Of a stretch of DNA of 64,000 bases, positions 29,344 through 38,430 are shown in pieces. The position numbers and the translations under genes were made by a program. Source of the stretch: Bacillus sp. ISL-41 (GTDB taxonomy: Bacteria > Bacillota > Bacilli > Bacillales > Cytobacillaceae). Position 1 is the stretch's first letter, and every line of letters begins with the position of its first letter. The stretch spans positions 1 through 64,000 of the forward strand of contig NZ_JAGGQP010000021.1 in NCBI RefSeq assembly GCF_018613235.1, in the 5' to 3' direction. The notes under the pieces were generated by a model, which saw nothing but the letters and a program-made list of their open reading frames with translations, was not told the DNA's origin and made no database searches.

Positions 29344-30726
29344 TCACTTCCTGACTATTAAACTTTCTTTCTCTACTATTGGATGAATCGAGATCTCGCT
29401 ATTTTCTAGATGAAAACTAACTTTCTTATAAAGCTGGTTTGTCAGGATCGCATACTTCCCGAAAAACACCTTCGTATTGGGGAATACTCTTTCTAATACA
29501 TGCAAGGATGAGTATAATCTGTCCTGCTTTTCCATTTTTAGGAACTCAAGTTCAGCGACCAATTCCGCTAAACCAGTTTCAACATTCCGCCTGGTATTGC
29601 GCTGCTTCGAGATCATTTGCTGCTGTTCTGCCTTAAGACCGCCTGCCCGGCTGCCGATTTCGACCAACTTCACTTCGATTTCTGTGAGTTTTCTAATATT
29701 GTCTTTTGCTGTTTCGATGGATTGAAGAGTTTCGATTTCCGCTTGTTCAAGCAAGGGATCCCAGCCGACAGCTAACTCTGTTTTCGTAAAAAGCTCATTG
29801 CCTAATTCCTTGACGAAAATATTTCGCCCGGCAGAGATGGTTCCCCCGATGATTGTGCCTGTACGGCAATCTACATTTCCAGAAGCAGTCAGTTTACTGT
29901 GCAGTATGGATGACTTCACAATAATATCCTGTCCCGCTTTAACATTGGCCTGGTTGAGATAATTCGCCAGCAGATTCCCTCCGGCTGTAACCTTCCCTTT
30001 CATGGCTCCGGCCACGCCGCCTTTAATTATGATATTGCCTTCTGCATGAAGATGGGCTGCTTCAACAAGACCGTCCACTACGATATCTCCGCCAGCTTTC
30101 AGCTCATATCCGCTGGGTACATTCCCTCTAATAGTAATGTTCCCGACAAAATCAATATTGCCTGTCCGTAAATCCAGATCACCATTAACCTCGAATACTG
30201 GATTGACCGAGATTGCTTTATCAGTAATGCTGACTTGTCCATCGCAATTTGCAAAGAACTGACCGGATTCAAACATTACATTATTTCCCGGCTTCACCCG
30301 GATGGGACGCCCTGGCTTTGCAGGAATCATCCTCCCAGAGACATCTGTCCCATGGTTTCCATTCATAGGCGGGACCACAGAAGCCAACAACTGGCCTTTT
30401 CTCACTGAGGGAATATGCATAACGGAACGAAAATTAAAAACTTTATGGTCAGGACGACTGTTATGATGGAGTTCGTTATGCAAATACGCATCTGCACCAT
30501 CCACTTTTGGCTCTCCAGCAGCAATGGTGACTGGATACCCAAAAGAATAAGGGTTCTCTGAGATTTGCGTTAACAGATCCCTTTTGACACCAAAAACGAT
30601 CTTTTCAGCTTCTAAAATATCCATTAATTCCTCTATGGAAAAAGCCAATTCTTTATTTTCGGTATCCAGAATCAATTCAGCAGTAAGCCTGTCCTGTGAA
30701 AACCTTATCTTATACTCAGTCGCCAA
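29344..30726 (-). CDS. DUF342 family protein (FapA-like flagellar assembly protein A)
   Basis: The 460-residue protein is of the DUF342/FapA type. It has an N-terminal mixed domain (1-85), a central repetitive beta-helical region with many G-D and G-N turns (about 110-300), and a C-terminal coiled coil (about 320-400). Members are commonly placed beside flagellar or polysaccharide genes. In some organisms FapA affects polar flagellum assembly. The start is a TTG at 30726 with GGAG nine bases upstream. It follows sigD by 19 bases and B. subtilis 168 lacks it at this position as far as I recall. The exact role is unknown. Confidence 0.85.
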   Translation of the reverse strand: MATEYKIRFSQDRLTAELILDTENKELAFSIEELMDILEAEKIVFGVKRDLLTQISENPYSFGYPVTIAAGEPKVDGADAYLHNELHHNSRPDHKVFNFRSVMHIPSVRKGQLLASVVPPMNGNHGTDVSGRMIPAKPGRPIRVKPGNNVMFESGQFFANCDGQVSITDKAISVNPVFEVNGDLDLRTGNIDFVGNITIRGNVPSGYELKAGGDIVVDGLVEAAHLHAEGNIIIKGGVAGAMKGKVTAGGNLLANYLNQANVKAGQDIIVKSSILHSKLTASGNVDCRTGTIIGGTISAGRNIFVKELGNELFTKTELAVGWDPLLEQAEIETLQSIETAKDNIRKLTEIEVKLVEIGSRAGGLKAEQQQMISKQRNTRRNVETGLAELVAELEFLKMEKQDRLYSSLHVLERVFPNTKVFFGKYAILTNQLYKKVSFHLENSEISIHPIVEKESLIVRK

Positions 30727-30745
30727 GTTGATCTCCTGCCTTCTG

Positions 30746-31507
30746 TTAAGCTGTCTCTAGCCATTTTCTCAGTTTAAAGATCGCTTTTGAATGAATCTGA
30801 GAGATCCTTGAGGTTGAAAGATTCATGACTTGTCCAATCTCAGTCAGCGTTAATTCCTCTTTGTAAAACAAACTCAAGACGAGTTGTTCTTTGTCATTTA
30901 ATTTCGAGACTTTTTCAGCTATCTCTTCCAGCATTTCAGACTTTAAAAGTTTATCTTCAGGGATTTCAGCTTTTTCATCCTTTATTACGAATGACTGGTT
31001 GTCCCGTTCATCATTTTCAATTGGATGTTCATCTATCGATAGAACATTCGCAAAAAAATGTTCATTTATTGTGGTGTAAATCTCGGTCTCTTCCATGTTC
31101 AGTTCACTGGCAATTTCTTCGATGGTCGCATTGCGCATATATCGCTGTTCCAGTCTCTCGATGGCTGCATCAATCTTTTTTGCTTTTTCCCTGGTACTTC
31201 TAGGCAGCCAGTCTTCCTTTCTTAATCCATCTAATATTGCTCCGCGAATCCGGAAAGAAGAATATGTATCAAATTTCAAATCCCTGTTCGGATCGAATTT
31301 TTCCAGAGCATCATATAAACCAATCATGCCAAGGCTTCTTAAATCATCTCTAGACACACTTTTCGGAAGACTCACTGAGATTCTTTGCACATGGTAGGAA
31401 ACAAGTGGCATATATTTTTTTATCAGTAAATTACCCGCATCCGGATCACGGAACTGTACCCATTTATCCCATGTTACCTGTTCTTCCGACGTGGATCCTC
31501 GTACCAT
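30746..31507 (-). CDS. sigD: RNA polymerase sigma-D factor (FliA/WhiG family)
   Basis: SigD directs transcription of late flagellar, chemotaxis and autolysin genes. The 253-residue product shows region 2 (LGMIGLYDALEKFDPNRDLKF and RIRGAILDGLRKEDW), region 3, and a region 4 helix-turn-helix (LTEIGQVMNLSTSRISQIHSKA). I use the ATG at 31507, which has GGAGG about six bases upstream. An earlier ATG overlaps that site. It lies after cheD as in B. subtilis, where its distance from the operon promoter influences the fraction of motile cells. Confidence 0.97.
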   Translation of the reverse strand: MVRGSTSEEQVTWDKWVQFRDPDAGNLLIKKYMPLVSYHVQRISVSLPKSVSRDDLRSLGMIGLYDALEKFDPNRDLKFDTYSSFRIRGAILDGLRKEDWLPRSTREKAKKIDAAIERLEQRYMRNATIEEIASELNMEETEIYTTINEHFFANVLSIDEHPIENDERDNQSFVIKDEKAEIPEDKLLKSEMLEEIAEKVSKLNDKEQLVLSLFYKEELTLTEIGQVMNLSTSRISQIHSKAIFKLRKWLETA

Positions 31508-31572
31508 TGTCATCCTCCTCACGCGCATTACGCATTATTCTTGGAAGCTGCTTACAATTTAAATTCAACGAA

Positions 31573-32070
31573 TTAAATCTCACTATTCCCTTTATTAACA
31601 GTCCTGATCTGCATCAAACCGGTTTTTGGATCAAACTCAATCGTCCTTCCGCTATTTCCGCCTACATCCTGGGCTATAACCGGAATCCTGAGCTCCTTCA
31701 ATTCCTTTAAGACTGCTTCAACATTCCTTGGCCCGATTCTCATCATGTCACTGCTTCCGGAAAACTGGAACATTTGTGCACCTCCAGCAATCTTGGCCTT
31801 AATTCCTGAAGGTCTAGCACCGACTCTCATCAGGCCATCTAAAAGTTCCTTGATGGCCGTATTAGCAAATTTTGCTTTATTCAGCGGCTCTGCCCGCGAC
31901 AAAGACGAATCAGGCAGCATGATATGCGCCATGCCCGCGACTTCTCTTGCCTGATCATACAAAACCACGCCGACACAGGAACCAAGACCTGTGGTCCGTA
32001 TTAAATCCGGAACTTTAACAATGTTCATATCAGCAATACCAACTTTGATGATTTCAGCGGTTTTATACAT
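31573..32070 (-). CDS. cheD: Chemoreceptor glutamine deamidase CheD
   Basis: CheD deamidates glutamines of chemoreceptors and also controls the phosphatase CheC. The product of about 165 residues shows the catalytic cysteine in the LGSCVGVVLYD motif and the histidine in GMAHIMLP. The longest frame starts at a TTG; the ATG one codon later (32070) is the likelier start and overlaps the end of cheC, indicating translational coupling. The cheC-cheD-sigD order matches B. subtilis. Confidence 0.96.
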   Translation of the reverse strand: MYKTAEIIKVGIADMNIVKVPDLIRTTGLGSCVGVVLYDQAREVAGMAHIMLPDSSLSRAEPLNKAKFANTAIKELLDGLMRVGARPSGIKAKIAGGAQMFQFSGSSDMMRIGPRNVEAVLKELKELRIPVIAQDVGGNSGRTIEFDPKTGLMQIRTVNKGNSEI

Positions 32071-32704
32071 CAAGCCTTACCCCTAGCGCGGAGAAGATGA
32101 TATGGAATGAATCAGGGTCCGGCAACAGGAAGAAATGTCCATTCACACTGTCAGGCATCTGAGCATCTTCTTCATCCAACGCCGTATCTATTACGATCGC
32201 ATAATCACTCACCTGGGATAATTCCAATAGTCCGAAACTGATGACGGCTCCTACCATATCTATGCTTAAAGCCGGAACGGATGGATACAGGCTCAGCTTG
32301 GTGAAATCTGATAGTGACGAAAGATATGAACCAGATAAAATATTCCCTAGTTCCTGGAGAGCAGACAGTGCCAGCTCATTATCCTGTTCTTCTGAAAAAG
32401 AGAATGACTGTTTTTTTATTAGTTGGCCGATATACTTCTCTGCCTGTGGGAGCGGAAGGATAAAAAACATGCTTCCCGGGGCATCGCCTTCTATTCGAAG
32501 AAATACACTCGCCACGACATTGTCCGCCCCGCCAGCAAGTTCCATGACTTCATCAAAGGATACGACCCTGACTCTGGGCACCTTCATATCAATTTTTTTA
32601 TTCAATAAAGTTGATAAAGCCGTTGCAGCATGTCCTGCTCCAATATTTCCAACCTCTTTTAAAATGTCGAGGTGGATGTCCGAAATGCTTTTTAGAAAAG
32701 TCAT
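32063..32704 (-). CDS. cheC: CheY-P phosphatase CheC
   Basis: CheC removes phosphate from CheY-P and is stimulated by CheD. The 213-residue product has two active-site motifs of the family: LKEVGNIGAGHAATAL near residues 15-30 and LQELGNILSGSYLSSL in the second half, each with the E and N residues needed for hydrolysis. AAGGGAA lies upstream of the ATG. It overlaps cheD at its end. Confidence 0.96.
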   Translation of the reverse strand: MTFLKSISDIHLDILKEVGNIGAGHAATALSTLLNKKIDMKVPRVRVVSFDEVMELAGGADNVVASVFLRIEGDAPGSMFFILPLPQAEKYIGQLIKKQSFSFSEEQDNELALSALQELGNILSGSYLSSLSDFTKLSLYPSVPALSIDMVGAVISFGLLELSQVSDYAIVIDTALDEEDAQMPDSVNGHFFLLPDPDSFHIIFSALGVRLDV

Positions 32705-32721
32705 AGTTCTATTCCCTTCAC

Positions 32722-33177
32722 TTACAAAGCCTTTACTTCATCGGTTTCAAGGATTTTGTGCAAATCTATTAAAATCAATAACCTTTTATCCAAGTTGGCC
32801 ACTCCATCTATATAGCCTTCTGCCTCTAAACCAACGACCTCAGGAGGAGGTTCAATCTTGCTTGTCGGGATATCGATGACATCATTTGCCCCATCTACAA
32901 TCAAGCCAACTTCTTTATCTTCTATAGAAACAATAATCACACGAGTTCCTTCTGTGTATGCTTGTTCTCCCATTCCAAACCTGACTCTCAAATCTAATAG
33001 AGGAGTTACTACTCCCCGAAGGTTCATTACCCCTTTTACAAAGGGATTCGTATGAGGCACCCTTGTAATATGCATGATCTTTTCAATCGACTTAACCTGG
33101 CTTACAGGAACACCGTATTCTTTATCATTCAACTGGAACACGATTACTTTTAAGTCTGACACCAAATTTTCAGCCAC
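32722..33177 (-). CDS. cheW: Chemotaxis adaptor CheW
   Basis: CheW couples chemoreceptors to the kinase CheA. The 151-residue product is a single CheW domain with the SH3-like double barrel pattern, including VPHTNPFVKGVMNLRG and DLRVRFGM. I place the start at a GTG (33177) with GGAG eight bases upstream. A TTG five codons earlier lies before that site. It follows cheA as in B. subtilis. Confidence 0.95.
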   Translation of the reverse strand: MAENLVSDLKVIVFQLNDKEYGVPVSQVKSIEKIMHITRVPHTNPFVKGVMNLRGVVTPLLDLRVRFGMGEQAYTEGTRVIIVSIEDKEVGLIVDGANDVIDIPTSKIEPPPEVVGLEAEGYIDGVANLDKRLLILIDLHKILETDEVKAL

Positions 33178-33222
33178 TTTTCTCACTCCCAAAATATCAT
33201 CGTCATTGTATTAACAAGGAAT

Positions 33223-35280
33223 CTATTTAATTAAGGCATTGCAATCCACAATCAATGCTACCTGTCCATCTCCAAGGATTGTTGCACCCGAGATCGCAAA
33301 AACATTCGTTAAATAATTTCCTAATGATTTAAGGACTACTTCTTGCTGTCCAATGAATGAGTCAACAATCAACCCAGCCATTTTATCTCCTTTTCGAACG
33401 ATGATGACCGAGTGGAATTGATCTTCATTATGTTCTGACGGTACCTCGAAGATATCCTTTAAGAACAGCAATGGCACGACCTTGCCTCTAAAATCAATCA
33501 CCTTTTGATTATGTGCATTCATGATATCAGTTTCTTTGATTATGGCTGTCTCAATGATTGATGACAAAGGAATCGCGAATTTTTCTTTCTGGATTTCGAC
33601 TAACATCACCGAAATGATTGACAATGTCAGAGGAAGCTGGATGGAGAAAATAGTTCCCTCATTTTCCTTTGAATCAATTGAAATAGAGCCTCCCAAAGAT
33701 TCGATTGTATTCTTGACAACATCCAAACCTACTCCACGCCCGGAGATATCAGATATTTTCTCCGCGGTAGAGAAGCCAGATGAAAGGATTAATTCATATG
33801 CCTGTTTATCAGTGAAGCCTGCAGCAGATTGTTCGGTGATGATTCCCTTGCTGATGGCCTTCTGTAAAACTTTATCCCTGCTGATTCCGGCACCATCATC
33901 CTCAATTTCAATGAATACATGATTGCCGCTGTGGAAAGCGCGAAGCACCACCGTGCCCTCTTCGTTCTTGCCCTTTGCCCTGCGCACTTCAGGTGATTCA
34001 ATTCCATGGTCGACTGAATTTCTCAACAAATGCACTAACGGATCACCAATTTCGTCAATTACTGTCCGATCCAATTCTGTCTCAGCACCAACGATTTCGA
34101 GGTTGATCTTTTTGTTTAAGTCTCTTGCTAACTGACGAATCATTCTCGGGAAGCGGTTGAATACCGTTTCTACCTGAACCATCCTCATATTCAGAATAAT
34201 ATTTTGCAAGTCGCCGGATATCCTGGACATCCTTTCGACCGTTTCAGTAAGTTCACCATTATCCAAATCTTTGGAGATTTGCTCGAGTCTGCCGCGATCA
34301 ATGACAAGCTCTTCAAATAAATTCATTAGAATATCGAGACGTTCAATATTCACTCTTATTGTTTTGCTGCTATTTACTGGCTGTTTGGCACCGCCTTTTT
34401 TATCATGAACCGGCGCCACTTCAGATCCAATCGATTGAGTTAGGTCCGAAGCAGTTGAATCAGATACCTCATGGCCATTTGATTTTGGCAGAACTTCACC
34501 TTTCGGATCATCATTCTCATCATCAAACTCTAATGACTTAAGGTCGGTTTTGACAACCTCTGAAACTTTCATGATTTTGCTTTTAATATCCTCCGGATCC
34601 TCTTTGGAGACAATCGTAATCGAAAATTCATGATCAAATTGTTCTTCCTCCAGCTGCTCTACCGAAGGGTTTGCTTTGATTACTTCACCGATCTTCTCCA
34701 ATACCTCAAAAACCATATAGACTCGAGCAGCTTTCAGCAAGCAATCTTCACGCAAAGCGATCCCAATTTCATAAACACCGAAGCCTTGTTCTTTGGACTG
34801 TTTTAAAACAGTCAGTTCAAATTCATCATAATGGGATTGCTGCTTGGCTTCTAAAACGGCTGCAACGGCAACTTCCTTATTAGCGGAACTTGACAGCGAT
34901 TCCCCTTTTTCAATCAGTTTTAACTTTTCAACTGTTTCAGTGACGTCCTTTTTACCATCGCCTCCAGCCGCAATTGCCTGGACCATGTCTTCAAGGTGAT
35001 CAACAGCCATGAAAATAACATCAATTATTTCAGGTGTTGTCGCCAATCTGTTATTCCTTATCCCATCAAGTACATTTTCCATTTGATGTGTAAGACTTGC
35101 CAGATCCTCGTAACCCATTGTCGCTGACATCCCTTTAAGAGTATGAGCCGACCTGAAAATTTCATTAATGATTGATAAATCCTGGGGATTTTTCTCTAAT
35201 TCCAATACTTGTTCATTACAGGCCTGCAAATGTTCTTTACTTTCTTCAATAAAGACTTCAAGATATTGATTCAATTCCAT
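33223..35280 (-). CDS. cheA: Chemotaxis histidine kinase CheA
   Basis: CheA autophosphorylates in response to receptors and passes phosphate to CheY and CheB. The 685-residue protein has an N-terminal P1 HPt domain with the phosphorylated histidine H46 in FRSAHTLKG, a P2 response-regulator docking domain, a P3 dimerisation segment (about 310-370), the ATP-binding P4 domain (HLLRNSVDHGIE, DDGAGIS, GRGVGLDVVK) and a C-terminal CheW-like P5 domain. The ATG at 35280 has GGAGGT nine bases upstream and matches the N-terminus of B. subtilis CheA. Confidence 0.97.
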   Translation of the reverse strand: MELNQYLEVFIEESKEHLQACNEQVLELEKNPQDLSIINEIFRSAHTLKGMSATMGYEDLASLTHQMENVLDGIRNNRLATTPEIIDVIFMAVDHLEDMVQAIAAGGDGKKDVTETVEKLKLIEKGESLSSSANKEVAVAAVLEAKQQSHYDEFELTVLKQSKEQGFGVYEIGIALREDCLLKAARVYMVFEVLEKIGEVIKANPSVEQLEEEQFDHEFSITIVSKEDPEDIKSKIMKVSEVVKTDLKSLEFDDENDDPKGEVLPKSNGHEVSDSTASDLTQSIGSEVAPVHDKKGGAKQPVNSSKTIRVNIERLDILMNLFEELVIDRGRLEQISKDLDNGELTETVERMSRISGDLQNIILNMRMVQVETVFNRFPRMIRQLARDLNKKINLEIVGAETELDRTVIDEIGDPLVHLLRNSVDHGIESPEVRRAKGKNEEGTVVLRAFHSGNHVFIEIEDDGAGISRDKVLQKAISKGIITEQSAAGFTDKQAYELILSSGFSTAEKISDISGRGVGLDVVKNTIESLGGSISIDSKENEGTIFSIQLPLTLSIISVMLVEIQKEKFAIPLSSIIETAIIKETDIMNAHNQKVIDFRGKVVPLLFLKDIFEVPSEHNEDQFHSVIIVRKGDKMAGLIVDSFIGQQEVVLKSLGNYLTNVFAISGATILGDGQVALIVDCNALIK

Positions 35281-35299
35281 GTGCACAGCACCTCCGGCC

Positions 35300-36385
35300 T
35301 CATATATAATTCATGATCGATTGTGCGATGTTCTCTACATCCGCTACCTCATCAACCATATTCGTTGCTATTGCTGCTTTTGGCATTCCGAAAACAATTG
35401 ACGTTTCCTGGGATTCGGCGATTGCTTTTACTATGCCGTACTTTTTCATTTCAACCAGTCCCTTGGACCCATCTGCCCCCATTCCTGTCATGATGACAGC
35501 AATTTTAGAGTAGTTCTTGATGGTACTCATAGACTCGAACATCACATCAACGGAAGGACGATGTCCATTTCGAGGCGGTGATTGGCTAAGACTGATTGCC
35601 AGCGATGAACCTAAACTTTTAACCTTTAAGTGAAAGCCTCCCGGAGCTATATATGCAGTCCCTTTTTGTAAAAGCTCGCCATCTTCCGCTTCCTTGACTC
35701 TAATCTGGCTTAAGGAATCCAGTCGATTGGCAAGTGACTTGGTAAAACCGGGCGGCATGTGCTGGACGATAAGGATTGGTACCTCCAAACCTTTTGGCAA
35801 TGAAGTTATAACTTGCTGCAATGCTCTTGGCCCCCCGGTAGAAGTTCCAATGCAGACAATCTTTTTGGATTGGGTAAATCCCCTGGTTGTTACGTTGCTT
35901 GCTGGCTTTATCTCTGAATCTAGGGAACTCTCCAATTTCTTTCCAACAGTATTTGAATCTTCCAGGAAGTTTATTTTTGTTAGATTAGCTTTGCTTGCCG
36001 ATAACACTTTTTGGATTAACTCTGTTTTGATTTTATGTAAATCTATTGAAATGGATCCTGACGGCTTGGCCACAAAATCCACAGCACCCGCCTGAATCGC
36101 CTGCAGCGTCGTGTCCGCGCCTTCTTTCGTGGTGCTAGAAAGCATAACAACCGGCAGCGGGTGCTCCTTCATGATCAGCTTCAATACTTCCAACCCATTT
36201 AGTTTCGGCATTTCCACGTCAAGTGTAATGACATCAGGACGGAATTCCCGGCATTTCTTAATGGCATCCTCTCCATTACGAGCCGTGCCAATAACCTCAA
36301 TCTCCGGGTGTTCTGATAGAAAGTCGCTGATCAGCTTACGCATGAAAGCTGAATCATCTACGATGAGAACTCTAGTTTTTGCCAC
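35300..36385 (-). CDS. cheB: Chemotaxis methylesterase/glutaminase CheB
   Basis: CheB removes methyl groups from receptor glutamates. The 361-residue product has a receiver domain with the phosphorylated aspartate D56 and a methylesterase domain with the catalytic residues S182 (IGTSTGGP), H209 (QHMPPG) and D305 (TGMGADG). A linker joins the domains at about 125-172. The start codon is GTG with AAAGG about ten bases upstream. It lies between flhG and cheA. Confidence 0.97.
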   Translation of the reverse strand: MAKTRVLIVDDSAFMRKLISDFLSEHPEIEVIGTARNGEDAIKKCREFRPDVITLDVEMPKLNGLEVLKLIMKEHPLPVVMLSSTTKEGADTTLQAIQAGAVDFVAKPSGSISIDLHKIKTELIQKVLSASKANLTKINFLEDSNTVGKKLESSLDSEIKPASNVTTRGFTQSKKIVCIGTSTGGPRALQQVITSLPKGLEVPILIVQHMPPGFTKSLANRLDSLSQIRVKEAEDGELLQKGTAYIAPGGFHLKVKSLGSSLAISLSQSPPRNGHRPSVDVMFESMSTIKNYSKIAVIMTGMGADGSKGLVEMKKYGIVKAIAESQETSIVFGMPKAAIATNMVDEVADVENIAQSIMNYI

Positions 36386-36392
36386 TCGACCA

Positions 36393-37259
36393 CTACCTTT
36401 CGAAAAGGAATTGCTTCAATCTAGATGTAAAACTCCTGTTATCTCTCTTTTCGGCATTGTAGCTCGCATTATTGATATATTTTTCGATAATCGCTGCCAT
36501 TCCTTTAGAAGCTTGTGACCGTTCATTGAACATTGTAAATGGAATCTGGCGTTTTACTGCTTCCTGTACAGTTTTATCATCCGGCAGCATTCCAAGCTTG
36601 ATCGGTGTCCTTCCTAAAAATTTCCCAAGAACATCGTCCAGTCTGTCCATCGTATCGTTGCCTTCTTTGACAGAACCAGCCCTGTTGACAACCAAATAGA
36701 AAGGCAATTCTGAATCTGCAAGGTGGATGTATTTCATAGTAGCGTATGCATCCATCAGGGATGTAGGCTCTGTCGTAGTGATGACGAATATCTCGTTGAC
36801 AGACAGAAGGATCGATAAAGTCTCCTCGGTCAAGCCGGCTCCCATATCAAAAATCAGATAATCATACTTTCTCAGAACTTCACTTAAACTAGAGATGAAG
36901 TAATCGACGCCAGCACGGTCCATCCTGACTAATTGGCTTAAGCCTGTCCCGCCTGAGATATATTCGACACCGTGCGGTCCCTGAAAAATTACCTCCTCCA
37001 TCGATGATTTTCCTGAAAGAAAATCGGCAATGGAGAGTGAAGAACTTTTCCCCATCAAAATCTCGATATTCCCCATACCGATATCCAGATCAAACAGTAA
37101 GACCTTATAGCCTTTTTTGGCGAGGGAAATTGAGAAGTTGAGCGAGAAATTCGATTTCCCGACTCCGCCTTTTCCGCTGACCACAGCGAGTGTTTTCGCT
37201 TCCTTGGCGAGAGTGTTCGTTTTAAGTCGGTTTCTTAATTTTTCTGCCTGGTCATTCAT
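36393..37259 (-). CDS. flhG: MinD-like ATPase FlhG
   Basis: FlhG (YlxH, FleN) works with FlhF to set the number and place of flagella. The 288-residue product has the deviant Walker A motif VVSGKGGVGKS at about residues 27-37 and further MinD/ParA-type motifs (LLFDLDIGMGN, LIFDMGAGL). I choose the ATG at 37259, preceded by GGAG, so the gene overlaps the end of flhF by 8 bases and is translationally coupled to it. Confidence 0.96.
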   Translation of the reverse strand: MNDQAEKLRNRLKTNTLAKEAKTLAVVSGKGGVGKSNFSLNFSISLAKKGYKVLLFDLDIGMGNIEILMGKSSSLSIADFLSGKSSMEEVIFQGPHGVEYISGGTGLSQLVRMDRAGVDYFISSLSEVLRKYDYLIFDMGAGLTEETLSILLSVNEIFVITTTEPTSLMDAYATMKYIHLADSELPFYLVVNRAGSVKEGNDTMDRLDDVLGKFLGRTPIKLGMLPDDKTVQEAVKRQIPFTMFNERSQASKGMAAIIEKYINNASYNAEKRDNRSFTSRLKQFLFER

Positions 37260-38430
37260 AGGTGCTGACTCCAAGAATAGTATTTGCAATAATATTTGGC
37301 TTTGCCTCGATCAGGTCATCTGGCACATCTTGTCCATTGGTCAAATAGGCAACTCCAGTTGAAAATTTCAACGCCATATTGAGCATTGCTCCGTATACCG
37401 AAGTTTCATCAAGTTTTGTGAAAATGAATTTATCAATATGGATCAGCGAAAATTGCTGCCGGATTTCCTCCATATCTCTTTGTTTTGCCGTCAATGCCAG
37501 GACAAGATAAGTTTCCATATCCTTTCCGAAATCGATGACATCTTTTAGGTCGTTGACATACTTTTGATTTCTGAAATTACGTCCTGCTGTATCGATGAAG
37601 ACAAGGTCATAGTCTGCGAATTTATCTGTGGCAGCCTTGAAATCCTCCATGTTGTAGCAAACTTCTATTGGGACATCGAGAATTTTCGCATATGTTTTCA
37701 ACTGCTCAATAGCAGCAATTCGATAGGTGTCTGTGGTGATAAAAGCAACTTTCTTCTGGTGCTTCAATACACAATCAGCAGCGATTTTGGCCAGGGTAGT
37801 CGTTTTTCCAACGCCTGTCGGCCCAATGACATTGACAAATTTCCTTTTAAAAGAAATTCCTTCGAATGCAAGAGGAGAAAGCTTTTCTTCAATTGCGAGC
37901 GCACACCATTCGGTTATTTCTGCTTCACTTGCAGCCGCTCCGCCGAGATACCATTTCTCAAGAAGGAATCCAGCAAATTCATCAATGGTCTCTTGATTTA
38001 TATCCATATCCCTTAGGAACTGAATTTGCCTGCTGATTGGTTCTGGTAATGAGACTCCTTCGATTTTTCCTGATTCCTTTAGCAATTCCTTCAGCTGTGA
38101 AATTTCTTTCAGAAGTTCCTTGTCGGCTTTTTGCGGTGTTTCCATTACAGGTTTCAACTGAACAGTTGGTGAACCCTTTTTAGATACTTCTCTCATTACC
38201 ACAGGGCGAGTAAATTTACCTAGTTGATCCACACTGGCTGCCTTTGTACTTAAGTCCGTGTCTGGATCGATGGCAGCAATAACCTCAATGCTATTTTTCT
38301 TAAAAAAGCCCATGAATCCTCCGGTCTGGACGACACGGGAATTAAGAATCACTGCCTCATTGCCCAGCTCTCCCCTGACGAGTTTCATTGCTTCAGGCAT
38401 GGATGAAGCTGTATACTTTTTCACTTTCAT
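37252..38430 (-). CDS. flhF: SRP-type GTPase FlhF
   Basis: FlhF is an SRP-family GTPase that guides flagellar placement. The 392-residue protein has an N-terminal basic B domain (1-110), an N domain, and a G domain with the P-loop GPTGVGKT at 203-210, DTAGRN and TKLDE. Its ATG overlaps the flhA stop codon by four bases (ATGA), and its own end overlaps flhG, so the three genes are coupled. Confidence 0.97.
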   Translation of the reverse strand: MKVKKYTASSMPEAMKLVRGELGNEAVILNSRVVQTGGFMGFFKKNSIEVIAAIDPDTDLSTKAASVDQLGKFTRPVVMREVSKKGSPTVQLKPVMETPQKADKELLKEISQLKELLKESGKIEGVSLPEPISRQIQFLRDMDINQETIDEFAGFLLEKWYLGGAAASEAEITEWCALAIEEKLSPLAFEGISFKRKFVNVIGPTGVGKTTTLAKIAADCVLKHQKKVAFITTDTYRIAAIEQLKTYAKILDVPIEVCYNMEDFKAATDKFADYDLVFIDTAGRNFRNQKYVNDLKDVIDFGKDMETYLVLALTAKQRDMEEIRQQFSLIHIDKFIFTKLDETSVYGAMLNMALKFSTGVAYLTNGQDVPDDLIEAKPNIIANTILGVSTYE

